Source: Trichostrongylus colubriformis
Lineage: Eukaryota; Nematoda; Chromadorea; Rhabditida; Trichostrongylidae
NCBI GenBank assembly: GCA_963978905.1
Contig: OZ022260.1
Span: forward strand, 44,041,551 to 44,105,550
DNA length: 64,000 nucleotides
Direction of reading: 5' to 3'
Shown here: positions 1 to 12,599 of the stretch, piece by piece
Layout of the letters: the number at the start of each line of letters is the position of its first letter
Numbering within the stretch: the first letter of the stretch is position 1
The notes under the pieces: model-generated
Database searches by the model: none
What the model was told of the DNA's origin: nothing
What the model saw: the letters and a program-made list of their open reading frames with translations, nothing else
Made by a program: the position numbers and the translations under genes

Positions 1-2
1 AG

Positions 3-478
3 CCAATCTATAAGTCACGGGTCTTGCGGAAATTCGTTACAGTCCCACAAATTCTTCAGGACAGCCTTCGCCTCAAGGAGAAGTTGCGCGAAAAGGGTCA
101 ACAAGAGTTACACAGGCTAGCTTTCCCGCCATTCCATGCCCCTCCTTGTTCTTCAGATCTCAGGACCGTGACCCTGCAGTGAACATAGAGTTCCGGTTAT
201 TTGCAACATCGGTGTTTACCATTCTCAGCAAAAACGGCCAAAGGCATGTCTCTAATCTGACCGCAGAGCAGAAACGAGGTATCAAAAAGATCAGAGATCT
301 TTCAGGCACCAATCGCGTCAAAACATCTGTCAGTGATAAAGGTAGGGACTTTGTGATGCTACCAGAGGAGTTAGATATTGCAATAACACGAGCACATCTG
401 CAGGACGATACTCTATATAAAAGATCATCCGCGGACGAATTCAAGAAGCAGTATCTTACGCAGCAGTAGCAGTAGTTA
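3..478 (+). pseudogene. Reverse-transcriptase-type element fragment (Penelope-like N-terminal region), frameshifted
   Basis: Two open stretches follow each other in different frames: one open from position 3 to a stop at about 182, the next from 146 to 469. The second contains the pattern NLTAEQKRGIKKI, then VSDKGRDFVML, then HLQDDTLYKR. That order (a 'LT.EE...IK.L' helix, a '.DKG...VV(M/L)' strand and a short 'L.D..LY' segment) resembles the conserved region just upstream of the reverse-transcriptase core in Penelope-like retroelements. No catalytic YxDD-type core is present, because the homology stops at about 478 where a palindromic DNA element begins. The frame change and abrupt end indicate a dead copy. 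The left part continues out of the window. Family assignment is by pattern only; another RT class is possible. Confidence 0.5.
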
Positions 479-1241
479 CGGTTTTTGTTCGAATTAATAT
501 TTGCCATTTTTAGATCATTTAAAAGTCGACGAAATCGTGCATTTTCGTCACCATGTGATGAAAATGCTCGATTTCTCGACTTTTAAATGATCTAAATAAT
601 GGCAAAATCAATTCGAACAAAAAACCGTAAACGCTGTCTTGTAGAGCGGAAAGAGCTCTATCGAATGATACAAAACATTCTGCCAAAAAAATTCAGCTTC
701 ATTACACAATTTTGAATTGAAACACAGGTGGATACTTATTCCTACATGCTAAAATGTGACAGTATACATAAGAGGAGTGCTATCACTTTGTAGAGCAAAA
801 AAAGCTCTATCGAATGCGTATATGCATATTATCTCCAATCTCGAAGGTAGGCGAGGAAGAGGAGATAACGAAAGTGCACACTTCTGCTATGTACTGCATT
901 TGTAAGTCCTAAAAACGCAAAAAATTGAGCGACTTGTATATAAAGTAGTACCATTCTGTAGTGCTGAAGAAGCTCTACCGAAAGCATATACACATACATT
1001 TTTTGATCTCGATGGCAGACGAGAAAGACGAGGTGCGCAAGTGCCAATTTTTTGCCTTCAGCTTACTTCATTTCCAGACCTCATAAATTTTAGGTAGTCG
1101 AAGGAATCGAAAAACAGATGATAGCGTTTTTCAAAGCAGAAAAGCTCTATCGAAAACATATACAAGCTTTGTCGAAAGATGACGGAAACAGTGTGAAAAG
1201 AGGGGTTTAAAAAAACGGCGGGAACTTATTCCTCAACCCAG
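470..1241. mobile_element. Truncated copy of palindromic mariner-type element (core plus right arm)
   Basis: A central inverted repeat (about 478-620, arms with GTCGACGAAATCG) is followed by an arm carrying four copies of a hairpin motif of the form TGTAGAGC..AAAAAGCTCTATCGAA at about 634, 789, 957 and 1125. The arm ends in CCTCAACCCAG next to TA. It matches the core and right arm of the full palindrome at 25.8-27.2 kb. The left arm is missing and is replaced by the retroelement fragment, so this is a truncated or recombined copy. Confidence 0.8.
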
Positions 1242-2086
1242 TAAAGACCACACCTCACGAATCTTGGTCCTTCATCCTTAGGAACTTGTTTTGATTGTAC
1301 ATGGATGTGAATTTAAATGCATGGGCCCAAGCTCCAGCACATTCCATCAGGCGTGGGGATGCTTTCTCAGGTACCGTTCATATCAACCATCCGCTTAAAG
1401 ACCGGATTGTGTCATCAGGGGAAATACGCGTCGTGCACCTTGTGAATTAACGCATCTAACCAAGGTAACGAGAAGCCATTGAACAGATAAGCTTGGTAAG
1501 TGTCAAGGGGAGAGGTACCACAACGAACTTGAGTATGGCGCTTTCTGGAATCCATTCTATCTACACACATGGGTTACGACCCCTCCGAGTTGACCTTATT
1601 AAAATGCCAAATTGAGACGGACGGGCACTCAAATTGGAGATTGCCAACCAACCAACAGCTTGATATGATTAATAATGGTCCGGTTAGGACAAGTAATTTG
1701 GGTCGCTCCCCTTTTCCTAACGTCACACGGACATTAACGACTCCCAATGCAATGGCATAACGTCCTTCGCACGAGAAACGAACCAATTATTCAGAGGACA
1801 GCATTTAATTTTTATCACAACTGACTGTTAACTTTAACATTATTATGCACTCGAGAACAACAAATCAATTATTGTGAATAGAATACATCCAAATTTGAAA
1901 GTGCATACCAATTCACATCACTAACAATACTAATAAAAAATATGACTATGTCTTGTACGATGACTGGAAGACTAACGTAGATTATGTCACATCCTTCATG
2001 ACCGTCATATCGTCGAGGAACGACGGCATTTCGAATTCGATGGCTAGGAAAGATAATGGCGAGGGAAACGAGTGAAACATTTGTTA
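1242..2086. other. Unassigned intergenic sequence
   Basis: No coding pattern, repeat match or RNA gene was recognised. The short open frames here (63-70 codons) overlap on both strands and show no domain. Confidence 0.5.
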
Positions 2087-2217
2087 GGCCGATTTCAGAG
2101 TTCGCGATTTCGCGAGCATGCGATGCCTTACGTCGCACGCGGCATCGCCCAATCTCAGGGTTATAGATTCCCCTGCAAAGTTGCGGCATGGCAAAATTAC
2201 GCAGTCTGAGATCGGCC
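2087..2217. repeat. Small inverted-repeat element (MITE-like)
   Basis: The ends are inverted copies: GGCCGATTTCAGAG at the left and the complement CTGAGATCGGCC at the right, about 130 bp apart with a GC-rich centre (GCATGCGATGCC, GGCATCGCCC). It has no coding capacity. The class is unknown. Confidence 0.6.
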
Positions 2218-2746
2218 ATACAGGCAGCATTTAGAGATTACTGACTGATAATCATATATGCGGAAACGTGGTAAGGAAGAATGAAAAAACGTGATATATC
2301 CTATATGAGAAATGTTATAGAAACTCTATTCTTAAGATATGCATACGCAATACAATGGGATCTGATCGACAGATTGACTGACTGACATGGAGTAGTGATC
2401 GGCGTCTAAAGGCTCTCCTCCACGAATTTCTCTTCAAAATACCGGTATCAACTTCTGTAAAGTAGCTTCAATTAATTGCGCAAATTACAATCGGTATGAG
2501 TGGAGAAGGACATTTCCAGTTACTATGTCCATACTTTTCACTCATAAAAGATCGACCGAAATCCTTGTCCTAACGATGCTCCTGGAGCAAGCTGCCGAAT
2601 GAAAGCACTGCACCGAATTTCGCTGGGGATCCCGTTACTTCAATACTGTAATCCGCCGTAGGAACTGACTACTGCGTACCCAATCATTGCTAGCCTCACT
2701 GCCGCAATTGGTCAGGCTCAGACGAACAAACGCCTTTTGTCTATGT
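2218..2746. other. Unassigned intergenic sequence
   Basis: Nothing recognisable was seen between the small element to the left and the MITE to the right. Confidence 0.4.
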
Positions 2747-3175
2747 AAAGGAATCGTCCACGGAAAATGAGTTTTTGTGTTACCCATATGTTTATGTTGT
2801 ATTTGCCTAATGTTGGCCTCATGCAAAATTTCACGCGAAAAAATGTGAATCTGCCTGAGATACAGCACCACAAAGTGCGGTCCAGGTGGGCGGGGCCTCC
2901 GTGTAAAAGCCTCGTCCCGTCGTTCGCCGTGGTCGGAGACGCATTGTAGGAACAGAAGGTTACGTAAACAGTCCCACTCTCCGTTCCCAACGGCGGCGGA
3001 CGACGGGACGAGGCTTTTACACGGAGGCCCCGCCCACCTGGACCGCACTTTGTGCAGCTGTAGCCAGCCAGATTCACATTTTTTCGCGTGAAATTTTGCA
3101 TGAGGCCAACATTAGGCAAATACAACATAAATATATGGGTAACACAAAAGCTCATTTTCCGTGGACGATTCCTTT
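2747..3175. mobile_element. MITE family A, copy 1
   Basis: Terminal inverted repeat begins AAAGGAATCGTCCACGGAAA and is mirrored at the right end (CCGTGGACGATTCCTTT). The arms pair for about 170 bp and include a GC-rich block (GGTGGGCGGGGCCTCCGTGT and its complement). Overlapping open frames of up to 145 codons on both strands are by-products of the palindrome. Five copies of the family occur in the window. Confidence 0.9.
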
Positions 3176-4069
3176 AAGTATGTATGGCGAGTTCGTAGAG
3201 GTAAAAGTACATGCATATCTGATATGGCTGTTTTAAGCCTGATGACATATGGTACGCTACAAACATATACATGGTCTCCCATTTACGCTGTACTATAGCC
3301 CCAAAATAAACCTGTAGGGAGTCACTGCATCTCATTTCGAATTGAATTCGTTAAATCACGGGCGCTTAGAACGCATGGCTAGTAAGACATGTAAGATGTC
3401 ACTGCTCCCATCTCCAATCAAACACATGAGTAAAGATAACAAAGAGCTGTTACCTGAAAAAAGAATGAGTATCGCCTTGGTAGTCATGTAATATGCATAC
3501 ATCGAAGTTATGCATACGTCTCTGGCTCCGCTAGTGGTGCTTGAGGTAACAGAAGGTAGCCCGGTGCTGAGGTCGTATAGCGCGGATGTGGTGCCGACTT
3601 ATCCCGATGATCTCTCAAGAGATTCGATGCGAACACGTTGCGTAATCGCTGAAAACAAGAAAGTACCACATAGAATCACAAAAGTAAAATAGACAAAAAT
3701 TCTAGAGCATCCAACTTATAATTCATAATCATTGAAAATACTCCCGTTACATTACATTTTTTCTCGGATATCGTCATGAATTAGTAGCAGCAACACCTAA
3801 TAGCTTAGTATTATGAGGTTTTTGTTAAATTTGCTTAACTCTCCTACAAGGTGATTCATATGTTATTGTTCTCTCTCATTCTGTAGTGAGTGATCCATAG
3901 AAGTTTCTTCAGGAGTGTTAACAGTTGACGAAACTTATCATGATAACACAACAATCAACAACAACCTCAATTACAATAGAAGCAGTGATAGCTATGACTT
4001 TATTAGCTTTGAAGAATGATGAAGAGCTCATTGCAGTCTTAGGAAATTCTAACATATTGCTAAAAACAG
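3176..4069. other. Unassigned intergenic sequence
   Basis: No gene or repeat was recognised. A 60-codon open frame at 3510-3692 has no recognisable domain. Confidence 0.4.
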
Positions 4070-4180
4070 ATGCAATCTTTAAAGGTCCCCTACGGTACCA
4101 GCTCATTGCGTCTTGAGCGGAATTCCAAAGGGCTCGTACTGACGGCGCCGCGAGGCGAAAATTCGACCAATCGACTCCCA
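4070..4180. repeat. Half copy of MITE family G
   Basis: It carries AAAGGTCCCCTACGGTACC, GGCGCCGCGAGGCGAAAATT and CGACCAATCGACTCCC, a diverged complement of the left half of the element at 37.42-37.66 kb. Only one half is visible. It lies just 3' of the transporter gene. Confidence 0.6.
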
Positions 4181-4424
4181 CCATGAAGTGACTTACAAAC
4201 GGGTTTAACACGGCGGTCAAGACCCCCGTTCATCACCTCTAGGGCAGCCATTGTTGCACACAGTTATCCTTGTCTCTGCGTTAGCATTGAGCAAAGTCTC
4301 CTCCAAGGTGTCATCGCAAGCCAACTTTGACCACTCCTCAATTGCTACAAAGGTGTGGGCGGCAGTTTTGGTTTCCATGTTTATGATGAGCATTAGAAAC
4401 TCTATCGATATAACAGGGCCTCCA

Positions 4425-7400
4425 TCACAAATCCAATGAAAAACCAAAACCACCCTTCCAGATATCCGAATAACGCCACTAATCAGTAATCAAAATATTA
4501 AGATTGGGAAGTAAAAGGTACAGTGAATGTTTTACCTGTCCTCTAGTATATCCTTGCTTTCCGCGACAGCAACATGCACCCAACACTGTGAAAAGTAGCA
4601 CGAGCGGAATCGGCAGAAGAGGTCCCAGAGCCACTGCAGCTCCAACCCATTCTGAGTACGGCCAGGAGTGAATGGCCGGGGAAAATATGGAGAAGTCGTA
4701 ATCGTAAAGATTTAGCCATGCTACTGCCTGAATTGGTAGAATTGTGATACTGTTATTGTGATAACAAACAGATAAAAATGCGGGCAGAAGATAAGTCAAC
4801 AAAATGAGACAAATTGATAGCTGTGTATACCCTCACAGAGACAGTTTACGTAGTGCTCATTCAGTGGCTTGTCACCATTTTTATAAGCAAGGGACCATCC
4901 TCGTCACTAGCCGAAAAATACGGCGACGACTACCAATGCAGTGGCAAAAAGGATATTCAGGAATATCAACATAACTTCATAATTGCTACAAGAGAGATTT
5001 TTGAGAATGTCTTTGTTTTGTTACATATCTGACTGCGTGTTTCTCGCTTCCAAAATTCCGAACACTGTCAGTTCATTTGGTCCCTAATTGGTGCGACCAC
5101 TACATCACCGTTACCTGGCTAATCGTCTATTCTATAAGAGGAAATGGTGAATAGGCTGCTGTTTAATAACCTCTAAAAAAGACCGTGGCTCAATTTCACT
5201 GACCGAAGAATTCAAAAGGCAATAGACCGAACATGTGAAGTTTCTTTAGAGACTCTATGGTTGAGGATAGAGTTGGCCTGGTGGCATATAGGTGCTGATT
5301 ACAGTCCATGCGAAAACGTACTGTATAGAGTTTGATATGTTTAAGAGGGCAAATCGGAGTCTACTCTCCTCACAATGCCCGTCCTCATTACTTTGAACTC
5401 AAGAAGAACAAAAAATAAAAGTTCTAGAAGAATGTCTTCTTATTCGCCTCGTAGCCCTGATTTCGCCTTAACGATTATCACCTATTCAGATACCATGTAA
5501 ATCGAGACAATTTCAAACCATTTCTCGACCCTCTACCATCGGAGCTCTCGCTTTTTGCAAAAGAAAGCATAGCAGTACCCATCTACATGTAACAGATGCA
5601 GATAACGTATATTTTTAGACCGAATGAGAGAAACAAAATCCAAGGCTTCGGCACCAATCAGTCCCTTTCCGGGATGTTCCCGTAATCTATTTCCATTTAA
5701 AGTTGTTGTGACACTTGAATATGGCTTAAATGGACCCAACTACCCTGGTCCCAACTACCGCTGCTTGAAGGATGGAAGGTTAGCTTAACCTAGGCGAGCA
5801 TTGATCCAGAACTTGTCCGACAAACCATGTCCGAATGCTAGAGGAGCTGCGCCCCTTGTCCTTACACTTTTACTCTGCGAATAAAAAACTATAAAATTCA
5901 AAATAAGCTAAAGTCATAAATGATGAGTCAACCCAAAGCATTACAAAAACACCTCGTTAATAATTTAAAAAATGAAAAACAAATGCAAGGATTCTAGTCT
6001 GGTTCAAACAACTATACGACATACCGCTGGTATGACTGGCAGGAGATATGTGAAGAAAAGAACGAAGTGACCGAAACACCAGCAGCAAGCGTTCCTCAAC
6101 ATATGATGAAGATCCATACCCAGTCGATGCGCGCCTGCAGAGAAACATTAGTCATGCCCTCATGCAAGAAAAATAAAAAAGAAAACCTGAGAAGCAACAT
6201 AAAATACAATTCATTATCAGCTATGGTGGCCCATATTATGAGCTGCTAGCTTGACACATTACAGAAATGTCTCAAAATCAAGAATATTCCGAAGAACTCA
6301 AAAATGATATCAGAGTGAGTATCCTAATCTCGAAATTGAATTTCGATTAGTGAAATATCAAACTACAAAAGTAGCATAAACGAAGCTGAAACTGTCAAAA
6401 GGAAAAATGCCAGCACTTTACCAGACTAAGCGCTTGTGTAGGTGATGCCGCTAGAGCAGTATATTAGGAATAAAATACCCACTCTTGTGACACTATTGAT
6501 TTAAGATTTTTGAGAGACAAAAAAGCTGAAAAAGCAAACTTTTCTAGAAAACTGAGAAGTTACGAGAAGAAAAAGGAACTTCCATAGCTTATCTCTAAAC
6601 AGCTCGTCAAGAAAACTGTGTGTGCTCAGAAGATGAGCAGCTAATTGCCATCACATTCAAAATGTATAATAAAAAAGAAAATTAAGGTAATGAACTTCGT
6701 GCGATTCTTTTTCAACTATTTCGGTATCGCTGTGCTAATTAAACATGTATAATGCATAAAAGACCTGCTTCAACGCATTACCTAATAAATAAGACACAAC
6801 GTCATTGGACCCAGCCTAAGGAAAAAAGGAAAAGAAGTTAGTGATTATAGGGTAATTTTAAGTAAAGAAATGTTCTAGCGGCTCGTTTCGCCTCCTAGCT
6901 CAGACGAACCCCTATCTTTTCATCAGCACCCGGAGGCTCGTCAGTGAGTGAGGTGCTGATGAAAACAAATGAATTGTTAAAAAAAGGGGGTAAGATTGGG
7001 GAAGTAATTAGAATTTAAACTAGGGCGTTTTAAAAACTATCCAAGCATGAAATAAATACGAACACAAAAAAAGAAAAAGAAAGAAATTGCAGTTCAAAAT
7101 TTAAAAATTTAAGCCGCTGATAATTTCCATGAAAAACCTATAGAGCAAATGAATAACAGAGTAAGCAAGCGATTTCAAATTACTCACAATAGAACCAAGC
7201 GGTCGCGAACAGCTCAAATGTGAGGATGACGAAGATTGTAACGTACTTCAAGAATCCGGTCACCAATTCATAAGCATGACGACCAGCCTGAAATTCCGCA
7301 GAAATAACACTCAAACCTGGAAGCATGGAAACTGATGAAGCAGTGAAGAAGTAGATAAATGTTCTTTAAAAGAGCAGGTGACTTACCTGAGTAGCGAAAT

Positions 7401-10400
7401 ACAGTGAGATAGCAAAGCTGAGGGAGCAGACGAACATAGCCAACACAAAGCGCGGAAAACACCGAGACCAACGGTCCCCTAGCGCGTCTTCCAGTGTCGC
7501 CAACACTGACAACGATAAGAGGCACTGTAATCGGTATATATAACCCAAGCTGATGGTCACTGCACTGGTTTCCAAGAAAGTTGATTCGATATAGGATGAT
7601 TAGGAAAACTGCCTCAGTTTTTTCTAAACATCACCCTGTACACGGGCGGTGTCAAGCCGCTTAACACACAACGGACCAAGGCTGTCTTCGCTCTCTTCAA
7701 ATCGTGCAACACCTTGTGTTGCACTTGGCCCCTGGGAGCGTCTTTTTTCGGGTCATATGAAAGCGTGCATCTTTGACAGCTAAATTTTTAAGATACGTTC
7801 TTGAATATGAAGAACAACAAATCTTTCAGTCATCGTACCAAAGTAAAAATTGGCTCGTGCTTCAACACCACAACTGATATAACCCAGTATTATTATTAAC
7901 TGTGGTTTGATTCTCGTGCAGCACCACGCTGTTCTAAGCTAAGATGGGGTAAGAATGATACGCGTCTAATTTTGAAGGTATAAAGTGGGCAAATCCCCCT
8001 TTCGAAGGCACCTCAAATGATAATTCGGCACTTACTGGATATGAAATTATAGCAATACGCAATAGCAAAAACAGCTTTATTCGCTACTCTCAATGGACGG
8101 CTCTTCCGTTTGAACCACTTGTGCAGTGTCACACATCTCTTTCCTGAGCTTATATGAGGCGATAGCAAAAAGTACGTGCACCAGTGATCCGACCCACGAC
8201 CGAATCCAATCGACACAACGACGCTACTCATTACACCACCACATAGCGCCTTGACCTAGTGGAACAGTCATGGCGCACACTCATCAATGTTCAGTAGGTT
8301 AATGAGATTGGAGTGCGCATTTCGCGAATCGCGCCACCATTGGTCTTTCGGCTCCTCTGATCTACACAATATGCCCCCCACAAAGTCGCGCCGAGGCGCT
8401 CAATCCATTTCAACAGCTTTTCCCTAGCCTGCAAAAACTCACGCTGGACTCGCAACACCTACGCGCTTATATCGCAAACACGGAAAGTAACTGCAATTGA
8501 ATTGTAAATGGATGTTATCGACGCCCCAGCTTTACAGAATATAAACAATTTTAAGTAGTTACGATGGACTTGGAGACTGGAAGGAGAAACCATGATAGCC
8601 TTTTTCGAAATCGTAGAAGCATATGAACGCTTATTCCCTACTTCGGTGATTCCGAAGTTATGTTACGGCCAATCTTTTATTCATCATGTTGATGCGTTTA
8701 GGGTGCTTCTGATCTAATCTGTGTAATGTGCATCTGATCATAGCCCTCTGCAAAAGCACTCCGGCAGCAACAATACATAGCGAAGCATAATATTATAGAA
8801 CTTACGAAAATATTTAGCAGAATACATATGGACGCGAATAACAACAGTCCGCTCCACAGTTTCACATTCGGCAAATAGGAAAAGTAGGCAAGAACATGCC
8901 ACATTTGCGCCTCGCCTAAAACTGGATTTTCTTGTTCTTTGATACCTATCGTAATAGCTGAAGATTAACAATTCAAAAAAACGAGAGATCAAAGGAATCG
9001 TCCACGGGAATGAGTTTTTTGATACCCACATATTTATGTTGCATTTGCCTAATGTGGGCCGCATCGGCTTAATACAGCACCACAAAGTCTCGGCCCGGCC
9101 GAATGGGCGGGGCCTCCAAGCAAGTGCCGACCCAGTCGTCTGCCACAGTCGGAGACGCATTGTAGGAACAGGAGATCGCAAACAGTTCTACTCTCCGTTC
9201 CCCACCGCAGCGGACGACGGAACGGGGCTTTTACTCGAAGGGCCCGCCCAGCCGGCCGAGAATTAAGGGAGCTGTATCTTGGCCAAATTCTCACTTTTAT
9301 TGCGTGAAACCTTGCATGCGGCCCTTATTAGACACAGCATGAATAAATGGGTAACAAAGCAGCTGATTTTTCCGTAGACGATTCCTTTGAGGAGAAAAGC
9401 GTTGACCCCAATGGGAGAAGCCATCTCATCTCAGGCGAGTCGATCTTCTTTGATTAGATGTCCCTCGTCTTTTGAATCAGAAATATCCCTCCACTTTCAT
9501 ACGAGATAGAAATGTCAGATTATGAGCTTTGATGAATTAACTAATGCTGACCTTTATCCATGACGTCGACTGGCGCTAAACCCGTCTTTGAGACGACAAA
9601 TCCAACCAGTCCGACGACGGTAATCACTTGCATTATCGTCAGTAACGCGTGTCCAAGAACGATTATGATAGAATCGCTACAAATTCGGTTTAAGAATGGA
9701 ACAAATCGGAATTGGCAAACATTAGAAGCAATCTTAAGATACGATAAACTTAAAATGAAAATAACTGCAGTTAATGACAAGCCGTTGTCTATGCAGCTGG
9801 GCAGTGCCAGAGACTGAAGAGAGAAAATTTTCTATAACTAACCTGACAAGGTTGTTCGACCTTCTGTTATATGAACCCATTGTAATAAATGCTCCAAACC
9901 CTATTCCAGTGGCTAGAATAGCCTGTTCACACACTATTTTCCACAGCTGAAAGAATGAGTTTTTCAGCAGAAGTAAATGCAGGTGATAGAAATATTCTGC
10001 AAACGAAGCATATAGCACAACCAGGTCAGCTCGTGTGCAGAATACATCAAAAATTCAATCTATGGTATCATTCATGACACACATTAAGATCCATCAGCCT
10101 GTTCCAATCTGTCGAATTGAGATAGATATTGAAGATTTCCAGCAAACCTTCCATAGTGGCAGCTCGAATTAGCAGGGCCAACAACATGCTGAAGGCCGCC
10201 ATGAACAAAAATGGAATCACCTAAAGTAGTAGTTCGTTGAATAGTTATGGCATAGGCAATCGCTCATACATACTCTATACGTAATCGGTTGGAACCGCGA
10301 AAACCTCTAGTCTTCAGAAATCTCATGCTATATCGACAGAAAACAAAACTAATTGTTGCAGGATCACATGTAATGCTAACCTTCCCAAGCCATCGTACGC

Positions 10401-12035
10401 CGAAACAGATGCCACAAAAAACAATGATCCAGACTAATCCTTGGGCGGCCAGTATATAATATTGAAAGTCACCAAAATCAGCGACTGAAGCCGAAGGTTT
10501 TTCCAGTGAACTAAAATCGTAACGATGAACTTGGGCAAAAAAGAGTAGACAATGGTAATGGCATAAACTGTGAGAGGTCCAGAAAATTAATATAACCTCA
10601 TAAACTGGATCATAGAACTCTCCTCCCGTACAGCACTGAGCTTGGTGTGGGCAGCAAGTGTGAAATTAGCCATTGATCCAGCATCCCTACACGGGGCCGA
10701 CATCAGTTCCGGAAAATATTTGCAGTTCAACCACGGCAATCCTGGAAAAGAAATTCATCGCGAAACATTGGAAAGAATGAGTAAGTTCAAACATAATCAG
10801 AATCTTCTTTACCCGCTCTGTCCGCCTGTATCGTCCAGAATAGATGAAAAACGAATAAAAACAGCCAGCCGAGAAATCGTGTCATGGTTGCCAACACCAG
10901 CAGTGTGAACAACACTTGAGAGATTCCGATTCCTTAAGTGAAAAAGAAGTGAAGCTACTCTTCCAGAAAACTGTTTTTACATGAAATAACACCAAGGGTT
11001 GCGCATATGATGACAGCTGACGACCACTGCACTCATTTTCAAAGTAGAGGGATTCTGCATGGAATTACTGCATATAAAATTTAGTAGCTGCATCAGTGAA
11101 TGAAACGCTGTAGAACTCCAAACTTAATCGCCTATCGCAACCGGGCTGCGGCTCAAACGTGATTTCTCAGAATACCACTACGACATGAAGGCAGTGCTGC
11201 CGCATATCAGTAAAGCAATAAGATTCTTGATATTGACGAACGGATATAAAGGTGGATAAGAGCTTCTTCTGCACCACCAGCATTGTCTTAGCTAATGGCA
11301 CGTCTGATGGCGTAATAAATAAACAAATAATAATAGGAACAAATACATGAGTAACTCTTGCAAAGCTAACCTAAGACTACTATACACTCAAAAAAAAAAA
11401 ACCCAAAAAAGTGCATCTAAGCAATATACCTTTGAAAACAGGTGACAGACCGTGGAACGCCTGCACTGGCGCCCGACCTGTCAACTGACCGACTGCAAGT
11501 TCCAAAAGGATGGTTGGAAGAACTAGAACTGCAAGAACAATACCATATGCAGCTACAAATGCCACTGAAAACAGAAAATTATGTAGTAAGGAAAATGGCA
11601 GATTTACTACAGCAAAGTGTTTCAGTGGACATTTCCCCTCACATTCCGCACTATTGAGCACATGAAGCAACAGTAAGGTTTGAGAAGTTGAGTGAGGGGA
11701 AAGTTGAAAGAGACACCTTACGAAGACAGTTGACAGTAACTAAAAACAATCACTTACTTCCTCCATTCTCTAAAATAAGCTTCGGCATATTCAGGAAATT
11801 GGTAGTGGCAAAAACGTATGAGACAGCTGCTACCATGAAATCGACCTGTAGTATAGAAGAGGCAGTAAAATTGATAAATTCCTCTCTAAATGTATAAAAT
11901 CGAATTTACAGGTAAAATGAAAAAGTACACAAGGAAACAATTAGCTCCACTGACCTTGAACGACCAGAGATCCCGCCACTCTTCCACAAGATCTGACATC
12001 CTGAGGTTTGACCAACTACGTTCTTCGAACCACAT
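4425..12035 (-). CDS. SLC6/SNF-family sodium-coupled neurotransmitter or amino-acid transporter, 15 exons, apparently complete
   Basis: Predicted twelve-pass plasma-membrane symporter of 589 residues. Exons (minus strand): 12035-11955, 11845-11758, 11564-11430, 10932-10813, 10741-10597, 10510-10381, 10220-10083, 9946-9843, 9676-9552, 8915-8806, 7524-7387, 7287-7188, 6134-6025, 4727-4536, 4478-4425. All introns are GT-AG and all phases match, with no stop or frameshift. Landmarks: TM1 around residues 28-50 (TTNFLNMP, then ENGG); TM2 with ELAVGQLTGRAPVQAF (78-93); extracellular loop 2 LPWLNC with Cys148, Cys159 and an N-glycosylation site NFT (167); TM6 ATGIGFGAFITMGSYN (291-306); TM8-9 TLEDALGDRW; TM10 TFELFATAWFYC (461-472); TM11 GHFVLFFTYLLPVIPA; TM12 SEWVGAAVALGPLLP. 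The usual TM1 core 'GNVWRFPY' is altered: Asn43 is kept, but the gate Arg position is Asn46 and the monoamine Asp position is Ala40. Monoamine transport is therefore unlikely; the substrate is unknown. The last exon (17 residues plus stop) is the least certain. Confidence 0.93.
5770..5807 (-). repeat. SINE fragment inside a transporter intron
   Basis: The stretch GATGGAAGGTTAGC...CCTAGGCGAGCATTGATCC matches the central part of the tRNA-derived SINEs at 21.2, 23.5 and 39.2 kb. Only about 40 bp remain. Confidence 0.55.
8991..9388. mobile_element. MITE family A, copy 2 (intronic)
   Basis: The ends AAAGGAATCGTCCACGGG and GTAGACGATTCCTTT are inverted copies, with the family GC-rich block GGCGGGGCC inside. 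It lies in the 636-bp intron between transporter exons 9 and 10, leaving both splice sites intact. Long open frames over it (147 codons on the minus strand) read across the palindrome and into exon 10. Confidence 0.9.
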
Positions 12036-12046
12036 CCTGGAAAACA
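12033..12046 (-). promoter_or_regulatory. Probable trans-splice (or intron) acceptor just before the transporter start codon
   Basis: Reading the minus strand, TGTTTTCCAG is followed by G and then the ATG used here (12035-12033). An acceptor one base from the start codon is typical of spliced-leader addition in nematodes. An unseen upstream coding exon cannot be excluded. Confidence 0.5.
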
Positions 12047-12599
12047 AGCAGTACGGTAGGTATGTATTTCGATATTGCCGTTTTAATAGGCATCCCGGAA
12101 CCAAAGCAACGGGCTAGACGTCGAAAAGTATAGAGTAACACATCGCTGCGACCTCTACTTTCAAAGTTATCTACATGACCCAATTATACAAAACCTCAAA
12201 GGTTTTGCATCAAACTACTTCCTCATAAATGAACACAGCACAGCAGAAGTAGTGATTTTCACGATAGCTTGCCTCTGGTAAGCTTGTACATGAATATTTT
12301 ACTATCAATTGTTAAAACATCCGAAGTTTACAGGCAACACTAAAAAAGGATTGAACCTGTATAACATATCAACCTAACAGACACTAAAGAGAGCGGAATT
12401 GCCGTTGTCAGCGCTGCTACAGCGCTCCAGAAAAGCTGAAAATTGGGTAACTTATGCAGCACTTATAGAAAAGTGCAGATGAACACCAAGAGCGGAGCGG
12501 CTGCTTCAGTACTGCAAACCATGTCACTGCGTAGTTTGCCACAATTTTTACTACTTTAATGTATTCAACCGTAAATCCATGCCTTCCCTCAGAATGATT
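12037..12599. other. Upstream region of transporter, nothing further recognised
   Basis: This contains the putative promoter/5' region of the transporter. A 64-codon open frame on the minus strand (12417-12611) has no domain, and half of its start lies in a hairpin. Confidence 0.35.

Noticed and set aside
2635..3155. Open frames of 137 and 145 codons on the minus strand
   Set aside because: They read along the arms of MITE family A and recur at the other copies as mirror-image frames; no domain.
4217..4453. 78-codon minus-strand frame as the transporter's last exon
   Set aside because: A 57-bp intron with a good acceptor leads instead to a short in-phase exon ending at 4425; the longer frame is not in phase with a usable acceptor.
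8738..9181. 147-codon minus-strand open frame
   Set aside because: It joins MITE arm sequence to a shifted frame of transporter exon 10; the real exon is 8915-8806 in another frame.
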